From: Shinella yambaruensis
Lineage (GTDB): Bacteria; Pseudomonadota; Alphaproteobacteria; Rhizobiales; Rhizobiaceae
Direction of reading: 5' to 3'
Assembly: GCF_022899355.1 (NCBI RefSeq)
Contig: NZ_JALJCK010000002.1
Coordinates: 124,001-188,000 of the forward strand
Length of the DNA stretch: 64,000 nucleotides
The position numbers and the translations under genes were made by a program. Positions 8,303 through 17,294 of this stretch are shown one piece after another (within the stretch, counting starts at the first letter, position 1; each line of letters begins with the position of its first letter). The notes beneath the pieces were generated by a model. It saw only the letters and a list, made by a program, of their open reading frames with translations. It made no database searches and was not told where the DNA came from.

Positions 8303-9166
8303 ATGACCGCCACTGCCCTCGAACGCGCGGAGCGCCGCAAGGCCTGGGTCTTTGCCCTGCCGGCGCTTCTCTGGACGGGCTTCTTCTTCCTCGTGCCCTT
8401 CGCCTACATGGCCGCGATCAGCTTCTGGACGCGGCAGGGGCGGGAGATCGTCGCGACTTGGACGCTGGACAACTACATCGCCTTCTTCAAGAAGGCGCAT
8501 CTCTTCAAGGGGCTGGTCGTCTCGCTGGAGATCACGGCGGCCGTCACCGTCATCTCCGTGCTGTTCGCCTATCCGCTCGCCTGGATCATCGCCGAGCGGG
8601 TGCCGAAGAAATGGCAGCGTTTTGCCCTCGTCATGGCGATCCTGCCCTTCTGGACCTCCTATGTCGTGCGCTCCTATTCCTGGCTGCTGGTGCTCTCCAA
8701 GGGCGGCGTCGTCAACCAGGCGCTTCTCGCCCTCGGCATTATCGCCGAGCCGCTGGAACTGTCGGCCAACCGCACCGGCACGATCATCGGCTTCGTGCAT
8801 TTCTTCGTCATGCTGCTGACGCTGACGATCTATGCCAACCTCATCCAGCTTTCGCCGAACTATCGCCGCGCGGCGGCAGACCTTGGCGCGAACGCCTTCC
8901 AGACGTTCTGGCATGTCGTGCTGCCGCTGACGCTGCCCGGCATCATGGTCGGCGCGTTCCTGACCTTCGTTCTGTGCATCGGCGACTACATCACGCCGCA
9001 GATCCTCGGCGGCAACAACGAGCTGGTCCTGCCGCAGGTCATCATGCTGCAGCTCGGCCGGCGGGCGGATTTCCCGATGGCCGCGGCGCTCTCGCTGGTG
9101 CTGATGGTCGTCGTCACGCTCGCCTACATCGCCTGCGCGCGTTGGCTGAAGATGGAGAGGACCTGA
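8303..9166 (+). CDS. Polyamine-type ABC transporter permease (PotB-like)
   Basis: 287 residues with about six membrane helices, starting MTATALERAERRKAWVFALP. The conserved cytoplasmic coupling motif is present as RRAAADLGANAFQTFWHVVLPLTLPG. The ATG at 8303 follows a GAGGA-like sequence; the longer frame from 8066 would overlap the binding-protein gene and read through the palindromic repeat, so it is not used. It pairs with the second permease 2 bp downstream to form the membrane channel. Confidence 0.92.
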   Translation: MTATALERAERRKAWVFALPALLWTGFFFLVPFAYMAAISFWTRQGREIVATWTLDNYIAFFKKAHLFKGLVVSLEITAAVTVISVLFAYPLAWIIAERVPKKWQRFALVMAILPFWTSYVVRSYSWLLVLSKGGVVNQALLALGIIAEPLELSANRTGTIIGFVHFFVMLLTLTIYANLIQLSPNYRRAAADLGANAFQTFWHVVLPLTLPGIMVGAFLTFVLCIGDYITPQILGGNNELVLPQVIMLQLGRRADFPMAAALSLVLMVVVTLAYIACARWLKMERT

Positions 9167-9168
9167 CC

Positions 9169-9957
9169 ATGCGGCATCTCGCCACCGCGCTTGCCGCGCT
9201 CTATGCCGGCCTTCTCTATCTTTTCATCTTCCTGCCCGTCGTCGTGCTCGTGCTCTTTTCTTTCCAGGACGGCACGCTGCCCGTGCCGCCGCTGAACGGC
9301 CTGACGCTGCGCTGGTACGAGGCGGTCTTTTCCGACGGCAAGCTGATGGCCGCCCTCGGCAACTCGCTCGCCGTCGCCGTCGTCTCCTCGGCGATCGCCT
9401 GCCTGCTCGGCTTCCTTGCCGCCTATGCCTTCGCGCGCTACACGCTTCCCGCCTCCGCCCTCCTGCGCGGCCTCATCGTCGCGCCGATGACGGTGAGCAC
9501 GCTGATCATCGGTCTTGGCCTTCTTTCGGTGCTGAACCTCACGGGCCTGCGCCTCTCGCTCGTCACGGTCGGCATCGGCCATGTGGTGATCAACCTGCCG
9601 CTCTGCTTTGCCATCATCTATGCCTCCATGGGCGGGCACCAGGTGAACATCGAGCGGGCGGCGCGCGATCTCGGCGCGCGGGACTGGCAGGTCATGCTGC
9701 TCGTCACGGCCCCCATGCTGCTGCCCTCGATCCTTGCGGCCTTCTTCCTCTCCGTCACCTTCAGTTGGGACGAGTTCATCGTCGCCTTCCTCCTGTCGCG
9801 CTTCGACGTGACGCTGCCGGTCGAGATCTGGAGCATGCTGCGCTCCGGCCTCGATCCCAGGACCAATGCCATCGGCTCCGTCGTCTTCCTCATCTCGGTC
9901 GCGTTCCTCATCGTCATGGAACTCGCCGTCTTCCGCAAAACCGGGAAATCCTCATGA
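9169..9957 (+). CDS. Polyamine-type ABC transporter permease (PotC-like)
   Basis: 262 residues, six predicted membrane helices, beginning MRHLATALAALYAGLLYLFI. The EAA-type coupling loop is ERAARDLGARDWQVMLLVTAPM followed by a helix and SWDEFIVAFLLSRFDVTLP, typical of PotC. It starts 2 bp after the first permease stop and its own stop overlaps the ATPase start (ATGA), so the three components are translationally coupled. Confidence 0.93.
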   Translation: MRHLATALAALYAGLLYLFIFLPVVVLVLFSFQDGTLPVPPLNGLTLRWYEAVFSDGKLMAALGNSLAVAVVSSAIACLLGFLAAYAFARYTLPASALLRGLIVAPMTVSTLIIGLGLLSVLNLTGLRLSLVTVGIGHVVINLPLCFAIIYASMGGHQVNIERAARDLGARDWQVMLLVTAPMLLPSILAAFFLSVTFSWDEFIVAFLLSRFDVTLPVEIWSMLRSGLDPRTNAIGSVVFLISVAFLIVMELAVFRKTGKSS

Positions 9958-11039
9958 CCGCCGACGTCTCCATCCGCAATGCCACGAAGGTCTTCGGTGC
10001 TTTCCGCGCGCTCGACGACGTCTCGCTCGATATCGCCGCGGGCGAGTTCATCGTGCTGCTCGGCCCCTCCGGCTGCGGCAAGACGACCCTGCTCTCCATC
10101 CTCGGCGGCTTCGTCGAGCCGACCTCGGGCACGATCGCGATCGGCGGGCGGGACATGACGCATGTCTCCCCCGCGAAACGCCCGACGACCACCATGTTCC
10201 AGGATTATGCGCTCTTCCCGCATATGTGCCTGCGCGACAATGTCGGCTTCGGGCTGCGGATGCGCGGCATGGCGCGGGCCGAGCGGCACGAGAAGGCCTT
10301 CTCCTATCTCGATCTCGTCGGTCTCAGGGCCTCCTCGGCGAAGAAGCCGCACGAACTGTCGGGCGGCCAGCGGCAGCGTGTGGCGCTCGCCCGGGCGCTG
10401 GCGGTCGATCCCGACGTGCTGCTGCTCGACGAGCCGCTCGGGGCGCTCGACCTGAAGCTGCGCCGGCAGATGCAGGACGAACTGAAGGCCATCCAGAAGC
10501 GCGTCGGCACGACCTTCGTGCATGTCACCCACGACCAGGAGGAGGCGATGGCGATCGCCGACCGCATCGTCGTGATGAACAAGGGCCGCATCGAGGATGT
10601 CGGTACGCCGGCCTCGATCTACATGCGGCCGCGCTCGCTGTTTTCCGCCGGCTTCATGGGCGAGGTGAATTTCCTGCCCGCCAAGATGCGCGGTACGGCG
10701 GCCAACGAGGCGGAAGTGGAAACCGCCCTCGGCCGGGTCGCCCTGCCCGCGTCGGCCTTCGTGTCCGGCGTGCCGGCTGCGGGCCGCGACGTCACGCTCT
10801 GCATCCGCCCGGAACATTTCCGCGGTGCCGGTGCGTCGGTGCCGACCGTCTCGCTCGGGCGCGGCCGCATTACCGGCAGCGCCTTCTTCGGCACGCATCA
10901 TCGCTGCCATGTCGCGGCGGACGGCACGGTGCTCACCGCCCACCTGCCGCAGACCGACAATCCGGAGGTCGGCACGGAGCTTGACCTTCGGCTGAAGGCG
11001 GATAGCATCGTCGTGCTTCAGGACGGAGCGGGAGTTTGA
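9954..11039 (+). CDS. Polyamine-type ABC transporter ATP-binding protein (PotA-like)
   Basis: 361 residues. Walker A is GPSGCGKTT, the Q-loop FQDYALFPHM, the signature LSGGQRQRVALARAL, Walker B LLLDEPLGALD and the switch histidine HVTHDQEEA. A C-terminal TOBE-like domain (about 280-361; CIRPEHFRG) is typical of the PotA/MalK branch. The ATG at 9954 overlaps the permease stop. It energises import of the ligand captured by the first protein of the operon. Confidence 0.95.
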   Translation: MTADVSIRNATKVFGAFRALDDVSLDIAAGEFIVLLGPSGCGKTTLLSILGGFVEPTSGTIAIGGRDMTHVSPAKRPTTTMFQDYALFPHMCLRDNVGFGLRMRGMARAERHEKAFSYLDLVGLRASSAKKPHELSGGQRQRVALARALAVDPDVLLLDEPLGALDLKLRRQMQDELKAIQKRVGTTFVHVTHDQEEAMAIADRIVVMNKGRIEDVGTPASIYMRPRSLFSAGFMGEVNFLPAKMRGTAANEAEVETALGRVALPASAFVSGVPAAGRDVTLCIRPEHFRGAGASVPTVSLGRGRITGSAFFGTHHRCHVAADGTVLTAHLPQTDNPEVGTELDLRLKADSIVVLQDGAGV

Positions 11040-11046
11040 GGATCAC

Positions 11047-11775
11047 ATGCAGCGCATCCGCCCGGAGGATTGGTACAGCGTGCGTCGCCTCGACGACGGC
11101 GTGACCGCGATAGGCGAGCCCTATATCCAGGAATTCTACCGCTGCAATATCTGGCATGTGCGCGGCCGCGACCGGGACATGCTGGTCGACAGCGGCATGG
11201 GCGTCGTCTCCTTGCGCGAATGGGTGCCGCTCGTCACCGAGCGCGACCTGATCGCCGTGGCGAGCCACACGCATTTCGACCATATCGGCTGCCATCACGA
11301 ATTCGAGTGCCGGGCCGTGCACGCCGCCGAGGCCGATCTCCTCGCCAATCCGACACGACAGAACACGCTCGCAGACCCCTATGTCACCGACGAAATCTTC
11401 GATGCGCTGCCGCCCGAGCCCTATTGCTCGAAGTGCTATGCGGTGAAGAAGGCGCCGGCGACGCGCATCCTGGAGGACGGCGACGTCATCGATCTCGGCG
11501 ACCGGCGGTTTGAGGTCATCCACACGCCGGGCCACTCCCCGGGGGGTATTGCGCTCCACGAGAAGGCGACCGAAATTCTCTTCTCGGGCGATATCGTCTA
11601 CGATGGCCCGCTGATCGAGGATACCTACCATTCCGACGCGGCGGACTATCTCGCCTCGATGGAGCGCCTCCTGACCCTGCCGGTGCGGCTGGTGCATGGC
11701 GGCCATTTTCCAAGTTTCGGTGGCGATCGCTACCGCCAGCTCATCCAGGGCTGGCTCGATGAAAAACAGAAGTGA
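11047..11775 (+). CDS. Metallo-beta-lactamase-fold hydrolase
   Basis: 242 residues with the metal-binding signature SHTHFDHIG (about H74, H76, D78, H79), then HTPGHSPGG, LFSGDIVYDG and a late VHGGHFPSF supplying further ligands. This is a di-zinc hydrolase of the glyoxalase II / lactonase superfamily; the substrate is unknown. It sits 7 bp after the ABC ATPase and 12 bp before an aldehyde dehydrogenase, so it probably acts on a breakdown product of the imported amine (for example a lactam, amide or thioester), but that is inference. Confidence 0.85.
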   Translation: MQRIRPEDWYSVRRLDDGVTAIGEPYIQEFYRCNIWHVRGRDRDMLVDSGMGVVSLREWVPLVTERDLIAVASHTHFDHIGCHHEFECRAVHAAEADLLANPTRQNTLADPYVTDEIFDALPPEPYCSKCYAVKKAPATRILEDGDVIDLGDRRFEVIHTPGHSPGGIALHEKATEILFSGDIVYDGPLIEDTYHSDAADYLASMERLLTLPVRLVHGGHFPSFGGDRYRQLIQGWLDEKQK

Positions 11776-11787
11776 CGGGAGAAAAGC

Positions 11788-13221
11788 ATGCTCGACAAGC
11801 GCAAGTTCTACATCGACGGCCAGTGGGTGGACCCGCTGAAGCCCAACGACGTTCCGGTGATCAACCCGGCGACGGAACAGCCGATCGCGGTCATCTCCAT
11901 GGGCACCGCCGCCGATATCGACCGCGCCGTTGCCGCTGCCAAGAAGGCGTTCGCGACCTACAGCCAGACCAGCGTCGAGGAGCGCCTGGCGCTGCTCGAA
12001 AAGCTGCTCGAGATCTACAAGCGCCGCTATGAGGAGATGGCGCGCACCATCACGCTGGAGCTCGGCGCGCCGATCACCATGAGCACCGAGCAGCAGGCCG
12101 ATGTCGGCGTCGGCCACCTGCAGGGCTTCATCGACGGGCTGAAGCGGCTGAAGAGCCGCGAGGTGCTGGCGAACGGCGACGTGGTGCGCCGCGAGCCGAT
12201 CGGCGTCTGCGGCCTCATCACGCCCTGGAACTGGCCGATCAACCAGATCGCGCTGAAGGTGGTTCCGGCGCTGGCGACGGGCTCGACCTGCGTGCTGAAG
12301 CCGTCCGAATTCACCCCGCTCAACGCCCTTCTCTATGCGGAGATGGTGCATGAGGCGGGCTTCCCGGCCGGCACGTTCAACCTCGTCAACGGCGACGGTC
12401 CCGAATGCGGCGCGGCGCTTTCCAGGCACAGGGACGTCGACATGATGTCCTTTACCGGCTCCACCCGTGCCGGCATCGCCGTCAGCAAGGACGCGGCCGA
12501 TACGGTCAAGCGCGTGACGCTGGAGCTCGGCGGCAAGTCGCCGAACCTCGTCTTCGCCGATGCGGACCTCGAAGACCGCGTTGCCGGCAGCGTGCGCGAG
12601 TGCTTCAACAATTCCGGCCAGTCCTGCGATGCGCCGACCCGCATGCTGGTCGAGCGCTCGGTCTATGACAAGGTGGTCGAGATCGCCGAGCGTACGGGGA
12701 AGGAAGCCAAGGTCGGCAATCCGGAGGAGGAAGGCGAGCATATCGGCCCGCTCGTCTCGCACATCCAGTTCGGCCGCGTGCAGGCGCTGATCGAGGCGGG
12801 CGTTGCCGAGGGCGCGCGCGTGCTGGTCGGCGGCCCGGGCAAGCCGGAGGGCTTCGAGACCGGCTACTTCGTCAAGCCGACGATCTTCGCCGACGTCAAC
12901 AACGACATGCGCATCGCGCGCGAGGAAGTGTTCGGTCCGGTGCTCTCGATCATCCCCTTCGACACGGAAGAAGAGGCAATCGCGATCGCCAACGACACCG
13001 CCTACGGCCTTGCCGCCTATCTCCAGACCGGCGATCCGGAACGGGCCGAGCGCGTCGCCGCCCGCCTTCGCGCCGGCATGGTGCACATCAACGGGGGACC
13101 GCACCGCTACGGCAGCCCGTTCGGCGGCTACAAGCAGTCCGGCAATGGCCGCGAGGGCGGTCTCTTCGGCCTGGAGGATTTCCTCGAGGTGAAGACCGTG
13201 CACCGGCCGGACGCGGCCTGA
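11788..13221 (+). CDS. NAD(P)-dependent aldehyde dehydrogenase
   Basis: 477 residues of the ALDH superfamily. Seen are TPWNWPINQ, the general base in LELGGKSPN (about E246), the catalytic cysteine in GQSCDAPTR (about C280) and EEVFGPVLS, with PFGGYKQSGNGRE near the end. The length is usual. As the last gene of the ABC/MBL operon it probably oxidises an amino-aldehyde produced from the imported amine to the acid. The GGAG-like ribosome site precedes the ATG, 12 bp after the hydrolase gene. Exact substrate not determinable. Confidence 0.93.
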   Translation: MLDKRKFYIDGQWVDPLKPNDVPVINPATEQPIAVISMGTAADIDRAVAAAKKAFATYSQTSVEERLALLEKLLEIYKRRYEEMARTITLELGAPITMSTEQQADVGVGHLQGFIDGLKRLKSREVLANGDVVRREPIGVCGLITPWNWPINQIALKVVPALATGSTCVLKPSEFTPLNALLYAEMVHEAGFPAGTFNLVNGDGPECGAALSRHRDVDMMSFTGSTRAGIAVSKDAADTVKRVTLELGGKSPNLVFADADLEDRVAGSVRECFNNSGQSCDAPTRMLVERSVYDKVVEIAERTGKEAKVGNPEEEGEHIGPLVSHIQFGRVQALIEAGVAEGARVLVGGPGKPEGFETGYFVKPTIFADVNNDMRIAREEVFGPVLSIIPFDTEEEAIAIANDTAYGLAAYLQTGDPERAERVAARLRAGMVHINGGPHRYGSPFGGYKQSGNGREGGLFGLEDFLEVKTVHRPDAA

Positions 13222-13250
13222 GGCGCGAGGCGGCGCCCACAAAGAAAGAC

Positions 13251-13326
13251 GTCATCCTCGGGTTTGACCCGAGGATCCACCGGCGTGACCGGAGCGTGGA
13301 TGGTCGGGTCAAGCCCGACCATGACG
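13251..13326. repeat. Palindromic intergenic element, second copy
   Basis: Arms 13251-13280 and 13297-13326 are imperfect inverted repeats (GTCAT...ATCCAC against GTGGAT...ATGAC), and each arm contains its own smaller palindrome. It is related to the pair at 8128-8265. The remainder of the 13222-13508 gap holds no credible gene. Confidence 0.8.
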
Positions 13327-13508
13327 GAGGAGAGGCTGGGTGAGTATTGCCGGCGGAGAAAGCGGGTGGGCTTTGGCATTGCGGGGTGCCGAAAGGGCGC
13401 CGTCTTTTCACATGCCCCAAACTTTTCCTCTAAATTAGCGCTGCCCGTCTGGTTGAAGCGGAGGCGGTCTGATAGCTCGCTGCCACGACTGATATCCGGA
13501 CCGCCGCC

Positions 13509-14387
13509 TTGTCGCCGATTACCGCCTCCCCGAAAAGCCGCCTTGCCCTGATCGCCCTCCTCGCCGGCGGGGTCGCGATCGGCGGTTCGCCGATCTTCGT
13601 GCGCCTCTCCGAAATCGGGCCGATGGCGACGGCCTTCTGGCGCGTCGCGCTGGCCCTGCTGCCGTTCGTGCTGCTCTGGCGGGCGACGAAGCAGGGTGAG
13701 GAGCGGCCGGCGGGGCCGCGCGACCACCTCTTCCTGCTGCTGCCGGGCGTGTTCCTCGCCGCCGACCTTGCCGCCTGGCACCTGTCGCTGCACATGACCT
13801 CCGTCGCCAATGCGACGCTCCTGGCCAATCTGGCGCCGGTCTTCGTGACGCTCGGCTCCTGGCTGCTCTTTCGCACGCGCATCACGCCGGTCTTCCTGGC
13901 GGGCCTCGGGCTGGCGCTGGTCGGCGTGCTCGTCCTGAAGGGCGGGCCGTCGGCGCTCGGCGGCGGGCAGCTCGCCGGCGATGCGACGTCCATCGTCGCG
14001 GCCTTCTTCTACGCCTGCTACATGCTGTCGCTCGGCCATGTCCGCTCGCGGTTCTCCACGCTGCGCATCATGGTCTGGACGACCCTTTCCGCGGTCATCT
14101 GCATCCTGCCTGTCGCCGTGTTCTTCGAGGTCGACATGGTGCCTGCCACGCTCTTCGGCTGGGCCATGCTGCTCGGCCTTGCCTTCATCAGCCATGTCGG
14201 CGGGCAGGGCCTCGTCACCTATGCGCTCGCCTATCTGCCGACGGCCTTCTCCTCGCTGACGCTGCTGCTGCAGCCGGTCGTCGCCGCCATCCTCGCCTGG
14301 ATCGTGCTCGCCGAACCCGTCGGCGCGATGCAGGCGGTCGGCGGGGCGATCGTGCTTGCCGGCATCCTCGTCGCCCGCCGCGGATAG
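13509..14387 (+). CDS. EamA/DMT-superfamily transporter
   Basis: 292 residues with about ten membrane helices in two EamA repeats, beginning ALIALLAGGVAIGGSPIFVR and FWRVALALLPFVLLW. These 10-TMS carriers export or import small metabolites; the substrate is not predictable. The only nearby start is TTG at 13509, with a poor ribosome site (CCGGA), so the start is uncertain. It converges on the dehydratase gene with 36 bp between them. Confidence 0.85.
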   Translation: MSPITASPKSRLALIALLAGGVAIGGSPIFVRLSEIGPMATAFWRVALALLPFVLLWRATKQGEERPAGPRDHLFLLLPGVFLAADLAAWHLSLHMTSVANATLLANLAPVFVTLGSWLLFRTRITPVFLAGLGLALVGVLVLKGGPSALGGGQLAGDATSIVAAFFYACYMLSLGHVRSRFSTLRIMVWTTLSAVICILPVAVFFEVDMVPATLFGWAMLLGLAFISHVGGQGLVTYALAYLPTAFSSLTLLLQPVVAAILAWIVLAEPVGAMQAVGGAIVLAGILVARRG

Positions 14388-14423
14388 CGTTCGGCCGCCG
14401 GCCTGTCCGGCGACCGGACATGG

Positions 14424-16208
14424 TTAGTGATTGTGCCGCGGCGGCGTCTGGGCGATCCCGCGGAAATCGGCCGCGCCGTCGATGACCGCGCCGTCCGAGA
14501 GCTGGGTGACGGTCCTGCGGTAGATCCGCTGCCAGGGCGTCGCGTCGGCCGGCACCGGCGGAATGCCGTCCCCCTTGCGCCGTTCGATCTCCGCCGCCTC
14601 CACCAGCATGTCGCACCGCCCCTGCGTGAGGTCGATGCGGATGACGTCGCCGGTGCGCAGGAAGGCGAGACCGCCGCCGGCGGCGCTTTCCGGCGAGGCG
14701 TTGAGGATCGACGGGCTGTCCGCCGTACCGGACTGGCGCCCGTCGCCGATCGTCGGCAGGCTGGTGATGCCGCGCTTGAGCAGATGGTCCGGCGGCTGCA
14801 TGTTGACCACCTCGGCCGAGCCCGGCCAGCCGAGCGGCCCCGCGCCGCGGATGACGAGGATGGTGCGCTCGTTGATGCCGAGCGCCGGATCGTTGATGCG
14901 CCTGTGGTAGTCCTCCGAGCCGTCGAAGACGACCGCCCTCCCCTCGAAGATGCCCTCGCGGCCCGGCTCGCTCAGGTAGCGCGCGCGGAATTCCTGCGAG
15001 ATGACCGAGGTCTTCATGATGGCGAAGTCGAAGAGATTGCCCTTCAGGACCAGGAAGCCCGCCCGCTCCCTCAGCGGTTCGCCATAGGGGCGGATGACCT
15101 CGCGGTCGCTGGCCGCGCGCCCCTCGAGGTTTTCCGCCATGCTGCGCCCTGTCACGGTCGGACAGTCGCCGTCGAGCTTTCCCGCATCGAGCAGCTCGCG
15201 CATGATCGCCGGCACGCCGCCGGCCCGGTGGAAGCGTTCGCCGAGGAAACGGCCGGCCGGCTGCACGTCGGCAAGCAGCGGAATGTCGTAGCCGTGCACC
15301 TGCCAGTCCTCGGGCTCCAGCTCCACGCCGGCATGTTTCGCCATCGCCATCAGATGCGGCTGGGCGTTGGTCGAGCCGCCGATGGCCGAGTTGACGCGGA
15401 TCGCGTTGAGGAAGGCCTTCCGCGTCAGGATCGACGAGGGGCGGATGTCCTCCAGCACCAGCTCCACCGCGCGCCGGCCGGTGCGATAGGCCATCTGGCC
15501 GCGTTCGCGGTACGCGGCGGGGATGGCCGCGCAGCCGGTCAGCGACATGCCGAGCGCCTCGGCGAGCGCGTTCATCGTCGAGGCGGTGCCCATCGTGTTG
15601 CAATGGCCGATGGAGGGTGCCGAGTCCATTGCCGACTGCAGGAATTCCTCCTCGTCGATCGTGCCGGCGGCGAGCTTGCGGCGCGCGCGCCAGATCACCG
15701 TGCCGGAGCCGACGAGGTCGCCCTCGTGCCAGCCGTCGAGCATCGGCCCGCCCGAGAGCACGATCGCGGGAATATCGACCGTGGAGGCGGCCATCAGCGC
15801 CGAGGGCGTGGTCTTGTCGCAGCCCGTCGTCAGGACGACGCCGTCGAGCGGGTAGCCGTAGAGGATCTCGACGAGGCCGAGATAGGCGAGGTTGCGGTCG
15901 AGCGCCGCCGTCGGCCGCTTGCAGTTCTCGAAGATCGGATGGGTCGGGAACTCGATCGGGATGCCGCCCGCATCGCGGATGCCGTCGCGTACGCGCCGGG
16001 CGAGCTCGACATGGTGACGGTTGCAGGGGGTCAGGTCGCTGCCGCTCTGGGCGATGCCGATCACCGGCTTGCCGGACCGCAGCTCCTCCGGCGTGATGCC
16101 GTAGTTCATGAAGCGCTCGAGATAGAGTGCCGCCATGTCGACATGCTCGCGGTTGTCGAACCAGTCCTGAGAGCGTAGCCGCCGTTTGCCCGTCTTTTCG
16201 TCCGTCAT
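14424..16208 (-). CDS. IlvD/Edd-family dehydratase, sugar-acid (pentonate) dehydratase type
   Basis: 594 residues. Three cysteines, C62 (LTPCNRHH), C130 (TTGCDKTTPS) and C203 (GHCNTMG), have spacings 68 and 73, as in the [2Fe-2S] L-arabinonate dehydratase group; K132 next to the second is the usual carbamylated lysine. The TTGCDKTTPSALM string favours a pentonate/hexonate dehydratase over a biosynthetic IlvD. It would remove water from a sugar acid to give a 2-keto-3-deoxy acid. ATG at 16208 gives MTDEKTGKRR; an upstream in-frame start at 16268 has no support. Divergent from a DMT transporter that may carry its substrate. Confidence 0.9.
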   Translation of the reverse strand: MTDEKTGKRRLRSQDWFDNREHVDMAALYLERFMNYGITPEELRSGKPVIGIAQSGSDLTPCNRHHVELARRVRDGIRDAGGIPIEFPTHPIFENCKRPTAALDRNLAYLGLVEILYGYPLDGVVLTTGCDKTTPSALMAASTVDIPAIVLSGGPMLDGWHEGDLVGSGTVIWRARRKLAAGTIDEEEFLQSAMDSAPSIGHCNTMGTASTMNALAEALGMSLTGCAAIPAAYRERGQMAYRTGRRAVELVLEDIRPSSILTRKAFLNAIRVNSAIGGSTNAQPHLMAMAKHAGVELEPEDWQVHGYDIPLLADVQPAGRFLGERFHRAGGVPAIMRELLDAGKLDGDCPTVTGRSMAENLEGRAASDREVIRPYGEPLRERAGFLVLKGNLFDFAIMKTSVISQEFRARYLSEPGREGIFEGRAVVFDGSEDYHRRINDPALGINERTILVIRGAGPLGWPGSAEVVNMQPPDHLLKRGITSLPTIGDGRQSGTADSPSILNASPESAAGGGLAFLRTGDVIRIDLTQGRCDMLVEAAEIERRKGDGIPPVPADATPWQRIYRRTVTQLSDGAVIDGAADFRGIAQTPPRHNH

Positions 16209-16376
16209 GAAATGAACCTCGTCAAGAATATCGAGCCGCACTCTTCCACCGCCGTCTCGTGCAATCAACCGGCCGGCGATGCAGTGCGTTGCTTTATGCA
16301 GCTATCAACATTGCTGACTGGATCGGCCGGGCGGAATGTGTCACAGCCCTTCCATCTCAGTTCCCGGGTTACCGTC

Positions 16377-17282
16377 ATGACCGACATCACCGCCTCCTCC
16401 CCCGCCACGGGCACCGCCCGCCTCGGCGTGCTGCTGATGCTGCTCGGCATGGTGATGTTCTCGCTGAACGACGTGCTCGGCAAATGGCTCGTCGCGACCT
16501 ATTCCGTCGGCCAGCTCATGCTGATCCGCAGCCTCGCCGCGATGGTGGTGCTCGCGCCGTTCTTCTGGAAGGTCGGCTGGCGCCGGCTGGTCGACGTGGA
16601 GCGGCCGAAGCTGCATCTCCTGCGGTCCGGCCTCTTCGCCTTCGAGGCCTCCGGCTTCTACTTCGCCGTCGCCTACATGCCGCTTGCCGACGCCATGACC
16701 TACTGGCTCGCCGCGCCGATCTACGTCGCCGCCATGTCGCCGCTTCTGCTCGGCGAGAAGGTGGGCTGGCGGCGCTGGACGGCGATCATCGTCGGCTTCG
16801 TCGGCGTGGTGATCGCGCTCGAGCCGTCGAAGGACACGTTCACCCTGCCGGCCCTCATCGCGCTTGCCGGCAGCCTCGCCTTCAGCTTCGCCATGGTGCT
16901 CGGCCGCACGCTGCGCGCGGCGCCGGACACGACGCTGGTCTTCTGGCAGGTGGCGGGCGCGGCGATCTTCGCCGGCGTCTGGTGCCTTGCCGATCCGGCC
17001 GGCTGGGCGCCGGTCAGCGGCGTCGATTTCGGCCTCCTCAGCCTGCTCGGCATCGTGGCGATGAGCGCGCACATGCTGGTCAACCGCTCGCTGAAGCTGG
17101 CGGATGCGGCGACCGTCGTGCCGCTGCAATATTCGCTGCTGCTCTGGGCCGTCATCTTCGGCTGGATGTTCTTCGGCGACGCGCCGCGCCCGGCCATGCT
17201 GGTCGGCGCCGGCTTCATCGTCGCCTCGGGACTCTTCATCTTCTTCCGCGAGCAGCATCTGAAGCGCCGCGGCCGCGCCTGA
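16377..17282 (+). CDS. EamA/DMT-superfamily transporter
   Basis: 301 residues, about ten membrane helices in two EamA units (GVLLMLLGMVMFSLNDVLGK; LMLIRSLAAMVVLAPFFW). The ATG at 16377 (MTDITASS) is taken because the longer frame from 16212 adds a stretch without membrane-protein character. The gene is divergent from the sugar-acid dehydratase (168 bp between starts), so it may move a related sugar acid. It is followed by a convergent Lrp gene 12 bp away. Confidence 0.87.
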   Translation: MTDITASSPATGTARLGVLLMLLGMVMFSLNDVLGKWLVATYSVGQLMLIRSLAAMVVLAPFFWKVGWRRLVDVERPKLHLLRSGLFAFEASGFYFAVAYMPLADAMTYWLAAPIYVAAMSPLLLGEKVGWRRWTAIIVGFVGVVIALEPSKDTFTLPALIALAGSLAFSFAMVLGRTLRAAPDTTLVFWQVAGAAIFAGVWCLADPAGWAPVSGVDFGLLSLLGIVAMSAHMLVNRSLKLADAATVVPLQYSLLLWAVIFGWMFFGDAPRPAMLVGAGFIVASGLFIFFREQHLKRRGRA

Positions 17283-17294
17283 GCGGCCGGCCCG

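Noticed and set aside
14427-16178. A 583-codon + strand frame over the dehydratase gene
   Set aside because: Antisense shadow; the minus strand has all IlvD/Edd cysteine motifs.
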